Shown: in pieces, positions 51,022 to 63,290 of the stretch | How positions within the stretch are numbered: the stretch's first letter is position 1 | How the letters are laid out: every line of letters starts with the position of its first letter | Assembly (NCBI RefSeq): GCF_050948215.1 | Contig: NW_027488909.1 | Location: 154,919 to 218,918 of the forward strand | Direction of reading: 5' to 3' | DNA: 64,000 bases | Origin: Halictus rubicundus | Lineage: Eukaryota > Arthropoda > Insecta > Hymenoptera > Halictidae | Notes under the pieces: generated by a model | What the model saw: the letters and a program-made list of their open reading frames with translations, nothing else | Told to the model about the DNA's origin: nothing | Databases searched by the model: none | Position numbers and translations under genes: made by a program

Positions 51022-54000
51022 CCTCAATGCAATCCTGTATCCTATCCAATCCTCTATCCTATCCTCTATCCTATACTCTATACTATCCTCTATCGTATTC
51101 TCTATCCTATCCAATCCTCTATCCTATAATATCCTCTATTCTATCCAATACTCTATCCTATCCAATCCTCTATCCTATCCTCTATCCTATCCTATCCACA
51201 ATGCAATCCTGTATCCTATGCAATCCCCTATCCTATCTTCTTTCCTATACTATCCTCCATCCTATCCTATCCTCTATCCTATCCTACACTCTATCCTATC
51301 CAATCCCCTATCCTATGCTATCCTCAATGCAATCCTGTATCCTATCCAATCCCCTATCCTATCCTCTATCCTATAATATCCTCTATCGTATCCTATCCTC
51401 TGTCCTATTCTATTTTCTATCCTATCCTATCCTCTATCCTATCCTGTCCTCTATCCTATCTTATCCCCTATCCTATCCTATCCTCTAGCCTATACTATCC
51501 ACTATCCTATCCTACCGTTTGTCCTATCCTATCCTCTATCCTATCCTATCCTCTATCCTATCGTATCCTCTATCCTATCCTATCCTCTATCATATCCTAT
51601 CCTCTATCCTATCCTATCCTCTATCCTATCCTATCCTGTATCCTATCCTATCCTCAATCCTATGCTATCCTCTATCCTATCCTATCCTCTATCCTATCCT
51701 CTATCCTATCCTATCCTCTATCCTATCCTATCCTCTATCCTATCCTATCCTCTATCCTATCCTATCCTCTATCCTATCCTATCCTCAATCCTATCCTATC
51801 CTCTATCCTATCCAATCGTCTATCCTATAATATCCTCTATCCTATCCTATCCTGAATGCTATCCTGTATCCTATCCAATACTCTATCTTATCCAATCCTC
51901 TATCCCATAATATCCTCTATTCTATCATATCCTCTATCCTATCCTATCGTCTATCCTATAATATCCTCTATCCTATCCTATCCTGAATGCTATCCTGTAT
52001 CCTATCCAATCCTCTGTCCTATCCTATCCTCTATCCTATCGTATCATCTGTCCTATTATATCCTGTATCCTACGCTATCCTCTATAATATCCTGTCCTCT
52101 ATCCTATCCTATCCTCTATCCTATCCTATCCTCTATCCTATCCTATCCTCTATCCTATCCTATCCTCTATCCTATCCTATCCTCTATCCTATCCTATCCT
52201 CTATCCTATCCTATCCTCTATCCTATCCTATCCTCTATCCTATCCTATCCTCTATCCTATCCTATCCTCTATCCTATCCAATCCTCTATCCTATCCTATC
52301 CTCTGTCCTATTAAATCCTGTATCCTACACTATCCTCTATAATATCCTATCCTCTATCCTCTATCCTCTCCAATCCCCTATCCTATCCTCTTTCCTATCC
52401 TATCCTCCATCCTATACCATCCTCAATCCTATCCTATCCTCAATCCTATCCTATCCTCTATAATATCCTATCCTCTAACCTCTAACCTATCCTATCCTCT
52501 ATCCTATCCTATCCTGTATCCTATAATATCCTCTATCCTATCCTATCCTCTATAATATAATATCCACTATCCTATCCTATACTCTATCCTATCCAATCCT
52601 CTATCGTATCCTCTATCCTATCCTATCCTCTATCCTATCCTATCCTCTATCCTATTCTATCCTCTATCCTATACAATCCTCTATCCTGTCCTATCCTCTA
52701 TCCTATACAAACCTCTATCCTATCCTATCCTCTATCCTATCGTATCCTCTATCCTATCGTATCCTCAATCCTATCCTATCCCCTATCCTATCCTATCCTC
52801 AATGCTATCCTGTATCCTATCCAATCCTTTATCCTATCCTATCCTCTATCCTATCCTATCCTCTATCCTATCCTATCCTCTATCCTATAATATCCTCTAT
52901 CCTATCCAAACCTCTATCGTATCCTCTATCCTATCCCATCCTCTATAGTATCCTATCCTCTATCCTATCGTATCCTATATCCTATAATATCCTCTATCCT
53001 ATCCTATCCTCTATAATATAATATCCTCTATCGTATCCTATCCTCTATCCTATCCAATCCTCTATCGTATCCTCTATCCTATCCTATCCTCTATCCTATC
53101 CTATCCTCTATCCTATTCGATCCTCTATCCTATACAATCCTCTATCCTGTCCTATCCTCTATCCTATACAAACCTCTATCCTATCCTATCCTCTATCCTA
53201 TCGTATCCTCTATCCTATCGTATCCTCAATCCTATCCTATCCCCTATCCTATCCTATCCTCAATGCTATCCTGTATCCTATCCAATCGTTTATCCTATCC
53301 TATCCTCTATCCTATCGTATCCTCAATCCTATCGTATCCCCTATCCTATCCTATCCTCTATCCTGTCGTATCGTCTGTCCTATCCTATCCTCTATCCTAT
53401 CATATCCTATTCTCTATCCTATACTATCAACTAACCTATCCTATCCTCTATCCTATCCTATCCTCTATCCTATCCTCTGTCATATCCTCTATCCTATCCT
53501 CTATCCTATCCTCTATCCTATCCTATCCTCTATCCTATCCTATCGTCTATCCTATAATATACTCTATCCTATCCTATCCTCTATCCTGTCCTATCCTCTA
53601 TCCTATACAATCCTCTACCCTATCCTATCCTCTATCCTATCGTATCCTCTATCCTATCCCATCCTCTATCCTATCCAATCCTCTATCCAATTATCTATCC
53701 TATCCTCTATCCTATCCTGTACTCAATGCAATCCTGTATCCTATCCTATCCTCTATCGTATCCTATCCTCTATCCTATCCAATCCAATAACCTATCCTCT
53801 ATCCTATCCTATCCTCTATAATATTGTATCCTCTATCCTATCCCATCCTCTATCCTATCCTATCCTCTATCCTATAATATCCTCTATCCTATCCTATCCT
53901 CTGTCGTATCCTATTTTCTATCCTATCCTATCCTCTATTCTATCCTATCGTCTATCCTATAATATCCTCTATCCTATCCTATCCTGAATGCTATCCTGTA

Positions 54001-57000
54001 TACCAATCCAATCCTCTATCCTATCCCATCCTCTATCCTATCCTATCCTCTATCCTATCCTATCCTCTATCCTATCCTATCCTCTATCCTATCCTATCCT
54101 CTATCCTATCCTATCCTCAATCCTATCCTCTCCTCTATCCTATCCAATCGTCTATCCTATAATATCCTCTATCCTATCCTATCCTGAATGCTATCCTGTA
54201 TCCTATCCAATCCTCTGTCCTATCCTATCCTCTATCCTATCCTATCCTCTATCCTATAATATCCCCTATCCCATCCTGTATCCTATCCCATCCTCTATCC
54301 TATCCCATCCTCTATCCTATCCCATCCTCTATCCTATCCTATCCTCTATCCTATCCTATCCTCTATCCTATCCTATCCTCTATCCTATCCTATCCTCAAT
54401 CCTATCCTATCCTCTATCCTATCCAAACGTCTATCCTATAATATCCTCTATCCTATCCTATCCTGAATGCTATCCTGTATCCTATCCAATCCTCTGTCCT
54501 ATCCTATCCTCTATCCTATCCTATCCTCTATCCTATAATATAATCTATTCTATCCAATCCTCTATCCTATCCAATCCTCTATTGTATAACATCCTCTATC
54601 CTATCCAATCCTGTATCCTATCCAATCCCCTATCCCATCCTGTATCCTATCCCATCCTCTGTCCTATCCCATCCTCTATCCTATCCTATCCTCTATCCTA
54701 TCCAATCCTCTATCCCATAATATCCTCAATTCTATCATATCCTCTATCCTATCCTATCCTCAATGCAATCCTGTATCCTATCCAATCCTCTATCCTATCC
54801 TATCCTCTATCCTATTGTATCCTCTATCCTATCCCATCCTCTATCCTATCCTATGCTCTATTATATAATATCCTCTATCCTATCCTATCCTCTGTCGTAT
54901 CCTATTTTTTATCCTATCCTATCCTCTATTCTATCCTATCGTCTATCCTATCCTATCCTCTATCCTATCCAATCCTCTATTCTATAACATCCTCTATCCT
55001 ATCCAATCCTGTATCCTACCCAATCCCCTATTCCATCCTCTATCCTATCCTATCCTATCCTCTATCCTATCCAATCCTCTATCCTATCCAATCCTCTATC
55101 CTATCCATTCCTCAATTCTATAATATCCTCTATCCAATCCAATCCTCTATCCTATCCTCTATCCTATCCTCTATCCTATCCTATCCTGAATGCTATCCTG
55201 TATCCTATCCAATACTCTATCTTATCCAATCCTCTATCCCATAATATCCTCTATTCTATCATATCCTCTATCCTATCCTATCCTCTATCCTATCCTATCA
55301 TCTATCCTATCCTATCCTCTATCCTATCCTATCCTCTATCCTATCCTCTATACTATCCAATCCTCTATCCCATAATATACTCTATTCTATCCAATCCTCT
55401 ATCCTATCCATTCCACTATTCTATAATATCCTATATCCTATCCAATCCTCTATCCTATCCTCTATCCTATCCTCTATCCTATCCTATCCTCAATGCAATC
55501 CTGTATCCTATCCAATCCTCTATCCTATCCTATCCTCTATCCTATCGTATCTTCTATCCTATCCCATCCTCTATCCTATCCTATCCTCTATCCTATCCTA
55601 TCGTCTATCCTATAATATCCTCTATCCTATCCTATCCTGAATGCTATCCTGTATCCTATCCAATCCTCTATCCTATCCTATCCTCTATCTTATCCAATCC
55701 TCTATCCCATAATATCCTCTATTCTATCCAATCCTCTGTCCTATCCATTCCTCTATTCTATAATATCCTCTATCCTATCCAATCCTCTATCCTATCCTCT
55801 ATCCTATCCTATCCTCCATAGTATCCTAACCTCTCTCCTATCCTCTATCCTATCCTATCCTCTATCCTATCCTATCCTCTATCCTATCCTATCCTCTATC
55901 CTATCCTATCCTCTATCCTATCCTATCCTCTACCCTAAAATATCCTCTATCCTATCCAATCCTCTATCCTGTCTTCTATCCTATCCTCTATACTATCGTT
56001 CTATCCTATCCTCTATCCTTTCCTCTATCCTATCCTCTATACTATCCTCTATCCTATCCTCTATCCTATCCTCTATCCTATCCTCTATCCTATCCTATCC
56101 TCAATGCAATCCTGTATCCTATCCAATCCTCTATCCTATCCTATCCTCTATCCTATCGTATCTTCTATCCTATCCCATCCTCAATCCTATCCTATCCTCT
56201 ATCCTATCCAATCGTCTATCCTATAATATCCTCTATCCTATCCTATCCTGAATGCTATCCTGTATCCTATCCAATACTCTATCTTATCCAATCCTCTATC
56301 CCATAATATCCTCTATTCTATCATATCCTCTATCCTATCCTATCCTCTATCCTATCCTATCGTCTATCCTATAATATCCTCTATCCTATCCTATCCTGAA
56401 TGCTATCCTGTATCCTATCCAATCCTCTATCCTATCCTATCTTCTATCCTATCCTATCCTCTATCTTATCCAATCCTCTATCCCATAATATCCTCTATTC
56501 TATCCAATCCTCTGTCCTATCCATTCCTCTATTCTATAATATCCTCTATCCTATCCAATCCTCTATCCTATCCTCTATCCTATCCTATCCTCCATAGTAT
56601 CCTATCCTCTATCCTATCCTATCCTCTATCCTATCCTATCCTCTATCCTATCCTATCCTCTATCCTATCCTATCCTCTATCCTATCCTATCCTCTATCCT
56701 ATCCTATCCTCTATCCTATCCTATCCTCTATCCTATCCTATCCTCTACCCTAAAATATCCTCTATCCTATCCAATCCTCTATCCTGTCTTCTATCCTATC
56801 CTCTATACTATCGTTCTATCCTATCCTCTATCCTGTCCTCTATCCTATCCTCTATACTATCCTCTATCCTATCCTCTATCCTATCCAATCCTCTATCCTA
56901 TCCTCTATCCTATCCTCTATCCTATCCTATCCTCAATGCAATCCTGTATCCTATCCTATCCTCTATCCTATCCTATCCTCTATCCTATCCTATCCTCAAT

Positions 57001-60000
57001 CCTATCCTATCCTCTATCTTATCCAATCGTCTATCCTATAATATCCTCTATCCTATCCTATCCTGAATGCTATCCTGTATCCTATCCTATCCTCTATCCT
57101 ATCCTATCCTCTATCCTATCCAATCCTCTATTCTATAACATCCTCTATCCTATCCAATCCTGTATCCTACCCAATCCCCTATCCCATCCTCTATCCTATC
57201 CTATCCTATCCTCTATCCTATCCAATCTTCTATCCTATCCAATCCTCTATCCTATCCATTCCTCAATTCTATAATATCCTCTATCCAATCCAATCCTCTA
57301 TCCTATCCTCTATCCTATCCTCTATCCTATACTCTATACTATCCTCTATCGTATTCTCTATCCTATCCAATCCTCTATCCTATAATATCCTCTATTCTAT
57401 CCAATACTCTATCCTATCCAATCCTCTATCCTATCCTCTATCCTATCCTATCCACAATGCAATCCTGTATCCTATGCAATCCCCTATCCTATCTTCTTTC
57501 CTATAATATCATCTATCGTATCCTATCCTCTGTCCTATTCTATTTTCTATCCTATCCTATCCTCTATCCTATCCTGTCCTCTATCCTATCTTATCCCCTA
57601 TCCTATCCTATCCTCTAGCCTATCCTATCCACTATCCTATCCTACCGTTTGTCCTATCCTATCCTCTATCCTATCCTATCCTCTATCCTATCGTATCCTC
57701 TATCCTATCCTATCCTCTATTATATCCTATCCTCTATCCTATCCTATCCTCTATCCTATCCTATCCTCTATCCTATCCTATCCTCTATCCTATGCTATCC
57801 TCTATCCTATCCTATCCTCTATCCTATCCTCTATCCTATCCTATCCTCTATCCTATCCTATCCTCTATCCTATCCTATCCTCTATCCTATCCTATCCTCT
57901 ATCCTATCCTATCCTCTATCCTATCCTATCCTCAATCCTATCCTATCCTCTATCCTATCCAATCGTCTATCCTATAATATCCTCTATCCTATCCTATCCT
58001 GAATGCTATCCTGTATCCTATCCAATACTCTATCTTATCCAATCCTCTATCCCATAATATCCTCTATTCTATCATATCCTCTATCCTATCCTATCCTCTA
58101 TCCTATCCTATCATCTATCCTATCCTATCCTCTATCCTATCCTATCCTCTATCCTATCCTATCCTCTATCCTATCGTCTATCCTATCCTCTATCGTATCC
58201 TCTATCCTATCCTCTATCCTATCCTCTATCCTATCCTCTATACTATCCAATCCTCTATCCCATAATATACTCTATTCTATCCAATCCTCTATCCTATCCA
58301 TTCCACTATTCTATAATATCCTATATCCTATCCAATCCTCTATCCTATCCTCTATCCTATCCTCTATCCTATCCTATCCTCAATGCAATCCTGTATCCTA
58401 TCCAATCCTCTATCCTATCCTATCCTCTATCCTATCGTATCTTCTATCCTATCCCATCCTCTATCCTATCCTATCCTCTATCCTATCCTATCGTCTATCC
58501 TATAATATCCTCTATCCTATCCTATCCTGAATGCTATCCTGTATCCTATCCAATCCTCTATCCTAACCTATCTTCTATCCTATCCTATCCTCTATCTTAT
58601 CCAATCCTCTATCCCATAATATCCTCTATTCTATCCAATCCTCTGTCCTATCCATTCCTCTATTCTATAATATCCTCTATCCTATCCAATCCTCTATCCT
58701 ATCCTCTATCCTATCCTATCCTCAATGCAATCCAATCCTCTATCCTATCCTATCCTCCATAGTATCCTATCCTCTATCCTATCCTCTATCCTATCCTCTA
58801 TCCTATCCTCTATCCTATCCTATCCTCAATGCAATCCTGTATCCTATACAATCCTCTAACCTATCCGATTCTCTATCCTATCCCATCCTCAATCCTATCC
58901 TATCCTCCATCCTATAATATCCTCTAGCCTATCCTATCCTCTGTCGTATCCTATTTTCTATCCTATCCTATCCTTTATTCTATCCTATCGTCTATCCTAT
59001 AATATCCTCTATCCTATCCTATCCTGAATGCTATCCTGTATCCTATCCAATCCTCTGTCCTATCCTATCCTCTATCCTATCCTATCTTCTATCCTATAAT
59101 ATAATCTATTCTATCCAATCCTCTATCCTATCCAATCCTCTATTGTATAACATCCTCTATCCTATCCAATCCTGTATCCTATCCAATCCCCTATCCCATC
59201 CTGCAATCTATCCCATCCTCTGTCCTATCCAATCCTCTATCCTAACCTATCCTCTATCCTATCCTATCCTCTATCCTATCCTATCCTCTATCCTATCCTA
59301 TCCTCTATCCTATCCTATCCTTAATCCTATCCTATCCCCTATCCTATCCTCTATCCTATTCCAAACCTCTATCCTATCCTCTATCCTATAATATCCTCTA
59401 TTCTATCCAATCCTCTATCCTATCCATCCTCTATCCTATCCTCTATCCTATCCTCTATCCTATCCTCTATCCTATCCTCTATCCTATCCAATCCTTTATC
59501 CTATCCAATCCCCTATCCCATCCTCTATCCTATCCTATCCTCAATCCTATCCTATCCTCTACCCTATCCTATCCTCTATCCTATCCTATCCTCTATCCTA
59601 TTGTATCCTCTATCCTATCCCATCCTCTATCCTATCATAATGTCTATCATACAATATCCTCTATCCTATCCAATCCTCTATCCTATCCTCTTCCCTATCC
59701 TCTATCCTATCCCATCCTCTATCCTATCCCATCCTCTATCCTATCCTCTATCCTATCCTATCCTCTATCGTATCCAATCCCCTATCCTATCCTCTATCGT
59801 ATCCAATCCTGTATCCTATAATATCATATATCATATCCTATCCTCTATCCTATCCTATCCTCTATCCTATAATATCATATATCCTATCCTATTCTCTATC
59901 CTATCCTATCCTCTATCATATCCTATCCTCTATCCTATCCTATCCTCTATCATATCCTATCCTCTATCCTATCCTATCCTATCCTATCCACTAGCCTATC

Positions 60001-61124
60001 CTATCCTCTATCCTATCCTATCCTCTATCCTATCCTATCCTCTATCCTATCCTATCCTCTATCCTATCCTATCCTCTACCCTAAAATATCCTCTATCCTA
60101 TCCAATCCTCTATCCTGTCTTCTATCCTATCCTCTATACTATCCTCTATCCTATCCTCTATCCTATCCAATCCTCTATCCTATCCTCTATCCTATCCTAT
60201 CCTCAATGCAATCCTGTATCCTATCCTATCCTCTATCCTATCCTATCCTCTATCCTATCCTATCCTCTATCCTATCCTATCCTCAATCCTATCCTATCCT
60301 CTATCTTATCCAATCGTCTATCCTATAATATCCTCTATCCTATCCTATCCTGAATGCTATCCTGTATCCTATCCAATACTCTATCTTATCCAATCCTCTA
60401 TCCCATAGTATCCTCTATTCTATCATATCCTCTATCCTATCCTATCCTCAATGCAATCCTGTATCCTATACAATCCTCTATCCTATCCTATCCTCTATAA
60501 TATTGTATCCTCTATCCTATCCCATCCTCTATCCTATCCTATCCTCTATCCTATAATATCCTCTATCCTATCCTATCCTCTGTCGTATCCTATTTTCTAT
60601 CCTATCCTATCCTCTATTCTATCCTATCGTCTATCCTATAATATCCTCTATCCTATCCTATCCTGAATGCTATCCTGTATACCAATCCAATCCTCTATCC
60701 TATCCCATCCTCTATCCTATCCTATCCTCTATCCTATCCTATCCTCTATCCTATCCTATCCTCTATCCTATCCTATCCTCAATCCTATCCTCTCCTCTAT
60801 CCTATCCAATCGTCTATCCTATAATATCCTCTATCCTATCCTATCCTGAATGCTATCCTGTATCCTATCCAATACTCTATCTTATCCAATCCTCTGTCCC
60901 ATAATATCCTCTATTCTATCATATCCTCTATCCTATCCTATCCTCTATCCTATCGTATCCTCTATCCTATCCCATTCTCTAACGTATCCTATCATCTATC
61001 CTATCCTATCCTATATCCTATAATATCCTGTATCCTATCCTACACTCTATCCTATCCTATCATCTATCCTATCGTATCCTCTATCCTATCCCATCCTCTA
61101 TCCTATCCTATCCTCTATCCTATC

Positions 61125-61308
61125 TGTTGGAAATAATTTTTGTATAGGTTGGTATGTGCGTGGACTGATGAATGTGGGGAGGAGCGTGTGGTGTGAGTGA
61201 TCTGTGTGAGAGTAAGTACCGCATTGTATGTACGCGTGTAAGCCGGTCTGTTAATAAGAATTAAATAAAATATATATTAAAATAATAAATAAAAAGACAA
61301 ACACAACA
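61125..61308 (+). repeat. 5' LTR of the copia element (184 bp)
   Basis: It begins TGTTGGAAATAA and ends CACAACA, giving 5-bp inverted ends TGTTG/CAACA, directly followed by the PBS. It contains AATAAA at 61264-61269 and an A/T-rich 3' half, plausible for transcript end formation. The short length is usual for copia elements. Confidence 0.9.
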
Positions 61309-61323
61309 GGTTATGGGCCCAGG
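61309..61323 (+). other. Copia primer binding site (initiator tRNA-Met fragment)
   Basis: GGTTATGGGCCCAGG directly after the LTR matches the complement of the anticodon region (CAT anticodon) of initiator tRNA-Met, the cleaved-tRNA primer described for Drosophila copia. Confidence 0.88.
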
Positions 61324-61474
61324 TCTCTTTCTTTGAGCCTATAGTGCAAACGTAATATAACATTTTCTTTGAAAAGTAAAAGATTAAGAACATTCACTGA
61401 AGCCACGCGGTGAACATAACCTAAAAACGAAATTAAAATTGCGCAGAAGAAACAAAGTAGGAAAGAATAGAAAA
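61324..61474 (+). other. Copia leader (untranslated)
   Basis: This is 151 bp between the PBS and the Gag ATG. The Gag frame is open upstream to 61439, but the first ATG, in an AAAAATGGCA context, is at 61475. I see no other feature. Confidence 0.7.
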
Positions 61475-62016
61475 ATGGCAAATACAAAAATAGATGAACT
61501 GCAACAAGTGGAGAAACTTTCCGGTCATGAAAACTTTCAAATGTGGAAGTTTCAGGTTAGTATAATCCTAAAAGCACATGGTCTGTTCAAATTGCTAACA
61601 GATGACGAAATGGATAAAACCGAAATGAAGACGCGAGAAAATAAAGACGCGAATATACAAAAAATAATAACCATGACGGTAGATAAGAAAATATTAATAC
61701 ATCTGATGACATGTGATTCAGGTCCACAGATGTGGGCAAAGCTATGTCACATGTTTGAAAGAGAAACTGAACAACAAAAATGCAACCTGCTTCATGAATT
61801 CTTTACTTATTCATATGATAAGAATACAGATGCAGCTTCCAATATTAGCAGATTGATAAATTTATCAAACAGATTAAAAACTATGAATAAAGTTATAGAT
61901 AATGATATGCTAATCTCAAAGATTCTGGGAATTCTGCCGGAAGGATACAAACACTTTACAAGTGCTTGGGAGTCTACAAGTGCACAGGACAGAACCCTGG
62001 AAAATCTAATCGCCAG
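61475..62016 (+). CDS. Copia Gag, N-terminal part (interrupted)
   Basis: Gag forms the virus-like particle of the element. The ATG at 61475 opens a frame with the copia Gag signature: LSGHENFQMWKFQVSIILKAHG near residues 14-35, a polar middle, MWAKLCHMFERE, then the ILGILPEGYKHF block (residues ~150-161) and LENLIA at the interruption. After 62016 the frame runs a few codons into an unrelated solo LTR and stops at 62054-62056. The ancestral protein continues at 63295: the CCAG duplication is the only extra sequence, and removing LTR plus one copy restores the frame exactly. This copy therefore cannot express Gag-Pol. Confidence 0.9.
62013..62016 (+). repeat. Target site duplication CCAG (left)
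   Basis: CCAG immediately precedes TGTTACG at 62017 and is repeated at 63291-63294 after CGTAACA. Four-base duplications are typical of Ty3/gypsy insertions. Confidence 0.9.
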
Positions 62017-62332
62017 TGTTACGTATGGAGACGTTCTCCACGTTTATTTCGATTAGAATTTCTAATCTCTTTTCTGAGAACGAAAAGCGTTCCAACAGGC
62101 CCCTTTTATTAACGAAAGATACTGTATGCCTTCTTTATACCAAAATCTCTAAACACTCCCTTCTGGCATCCGTTAATCAATATTCTGATAGGAAATAGCC
62201 CGGATAACCTTCATTAACCCCTTTCAACGAAAATCTAACTGAGCCCTGCTTTTCATTAGAAGTGACAAAAAATGTGACTGTGACCCTACGCGATATCAAA
62301 TCTTAAACAGAGTACCCCTTTCATTTTCAAGG

Positions 62333-62339
62333 TATATAA
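62333..62339 (+). promoter_or_regulatory. Candidate TATA box of the solo LTR
   Basis: TATATAA sits about 316 bp into the LTR. An Inr-like GGTTAGTCG lies about 30 bp downstream (about 62363-62371) and a TCAGTT at 62381. Spacing is right for RNA polymerase II initiation; this is a prediction. Confidence 0.6.
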
Positions 62340-62670
62340 ACCCATTCGTTTTCATCCTGTTCGGTTAGTCGAGAAGCGGTTCAGTTGAGATTCAGAAACG
62401 GTTCCGTAACGTTATAGTAATCGTGCAGTCACGTCGCGTTACAGAGTCAAGTCTAGTGAGATCGGGTTAAAGTCCCTTTCGAATCAATTCATAACCTTAT
62501 AGATTCCGTTAGTTCGGTATATATTCTATTTGGCATTCAACAATCGCCATCTAACCCCGCATTGCCAGTGCGTCAACACCGTGCAACATAGGTAAACAAT
62601 TCCTCTAATTGTACATTTATTATATTCATTCGCGACACAAACAACAACACTTGTAGTAATTTCAATTCAG

Positions 62671-62676
62671 AATAAA
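62671..62676 (+). promoter_or_regulatory. Candidate poly(A) signal of the solo LTR
   Basis: AATAAA is followed within about 25 bp by a T/G-rich stretch (TTGTCTTGTTTGTT). It lies about 300 bp after the predicted start site, so R would span roughly 62366-62695 and the repeat array would fall in U5. Confidence 0.6.
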
Positions 62677-62845
62677 TTGTCTTGTTTGTTAACTCGCGTA
62701 CCCTTAATTATTGCCTAAAATCCTAATATAATAATTGAACGTTCCCACACGATACAATCTAACCGCTCGGATTGTATCAATTAAATTATATAGAAGTTAC
62801 GAGGCTTACTAATACTTAAATTCGATTCAACGAAGATTTCTCCAA

Positions 62846-63210
62846 CCTAGTGGCTCCTCGATTTCGCATTGAGTGCGTCCACGAAATTATACCATCCTAG
62901 GCGGATCCCCGATTTCGCATTGGGTTCTTCCGCATCCTAGCAGCTCCCTGATTTCGCATCAGGTGCGTCCGCGCTCTTATACAACCTCCTTTCGTATCGG
63001 GTTCGCCGCGTGTTCCCTAGTGACTCCTCGATTTCGCATCGGGTGCGTGCACGAAGTTTCATCCTCCTAGTAGCTCCTCGATTTCGCATCGGGTGCGTCT
63101 GCGTTTGACACCAACCTCCCAGAGGTTCCCTGATTTCGCATCAGGTGCGTCCTCGACGTCAACTATCCTAGCGGCTCCTCGATTTCGCATCGGGTGCGTC
63201 CGCGTACCTA
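62846..63210 (+). repeat. Eight-unit hairpin minisatellite in the solo LTR
   Basis: Eight irregular tandem units of about 40-50 bp share the core GCTCCTCGATTTCGCATCGG then GTGCGTCCGCG. Seven contain a 6-bp stem around a constant TTCGC loop, at 62857-62873, 62908-62924, 62947-62963, 63027-63043, 63077-63093, 63129-63145 and 63178-63194. Stems include CTCGAT/ATTGAG, CCCGAT/ATTGGG, CCTGAT/ATCAGG and CTCGAT/ATCGGG, all able to pair. The fourth unit (about 62985-63012) has lost the left arm. In the predicted transcript these lie in U5, i.e. the leader of the genomic RNA. Confidence 0.88.
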
Positions 63211-63290
63211 ACTAACAATTGAAACCATATTCCTGGGGTAAAAATCCCCTCGCCGGCCTCTCGCGCTGCTCATAGCCCTGGCTCGTAACA

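Larger units (their letters stand above)
44001..61124 (+). repeat. Satellite block C2 (diverged subfamily)
   Basis: About 17.1 kb of related but more variable satellite. CCTAT/CCTCTAT units are mixed with AATATCC, CCAATCC, CCCATCC and GTATCC variants. Recurrent blocks contain CTCAATGCAATCCTGTATCC or CTGAATGCTATCCTGTATCC, which are rare or absent before 44 kb. These supply the ATGs of many short spurious frames. Internal duplications include an 849-bp tandem pair and longer-range repeats, e.g. about 46.3-47.2 kb resembling 52.8-53.8 kb, and 51.2-51.9 kb resembling 57.4-58.0 kb. No gene seen. Confidence 0.93.
62017..63290 (+). mobile_element. Solo LTR (1274 bp), probably Ty3/gypsy, nested in copia gag
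   Basis: It starts TGTTACG and ends CGTAACA (perfect 7-bp inverted ends), is flanked by CCAG, and contains no coding sequence; its open frames are short and lack recognisable domains. This is the structure left by recombination between two LTRs of a full element. A TATATAA box (62333) and an AATAAA (62671) support plus orientation with U3-R-U5 layout. An eight-unit hairpin-bearing minisatellite fills the 3' third. A BEL/Pao origin is less likely but not excluded, since the internal region is gone. Confidence 0.9.

Noticed and set aside
14253..61124. CRISPR-like array
   Set aside because: Units are contiguous 5/7-mers without unique spacers, in eukaryotic DNA.
62873..63070. 65-codon frame in the solo LTR
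   Set aside because: It is the hairpin minisatellite read in frame; the repeat length varies without regard to codons.
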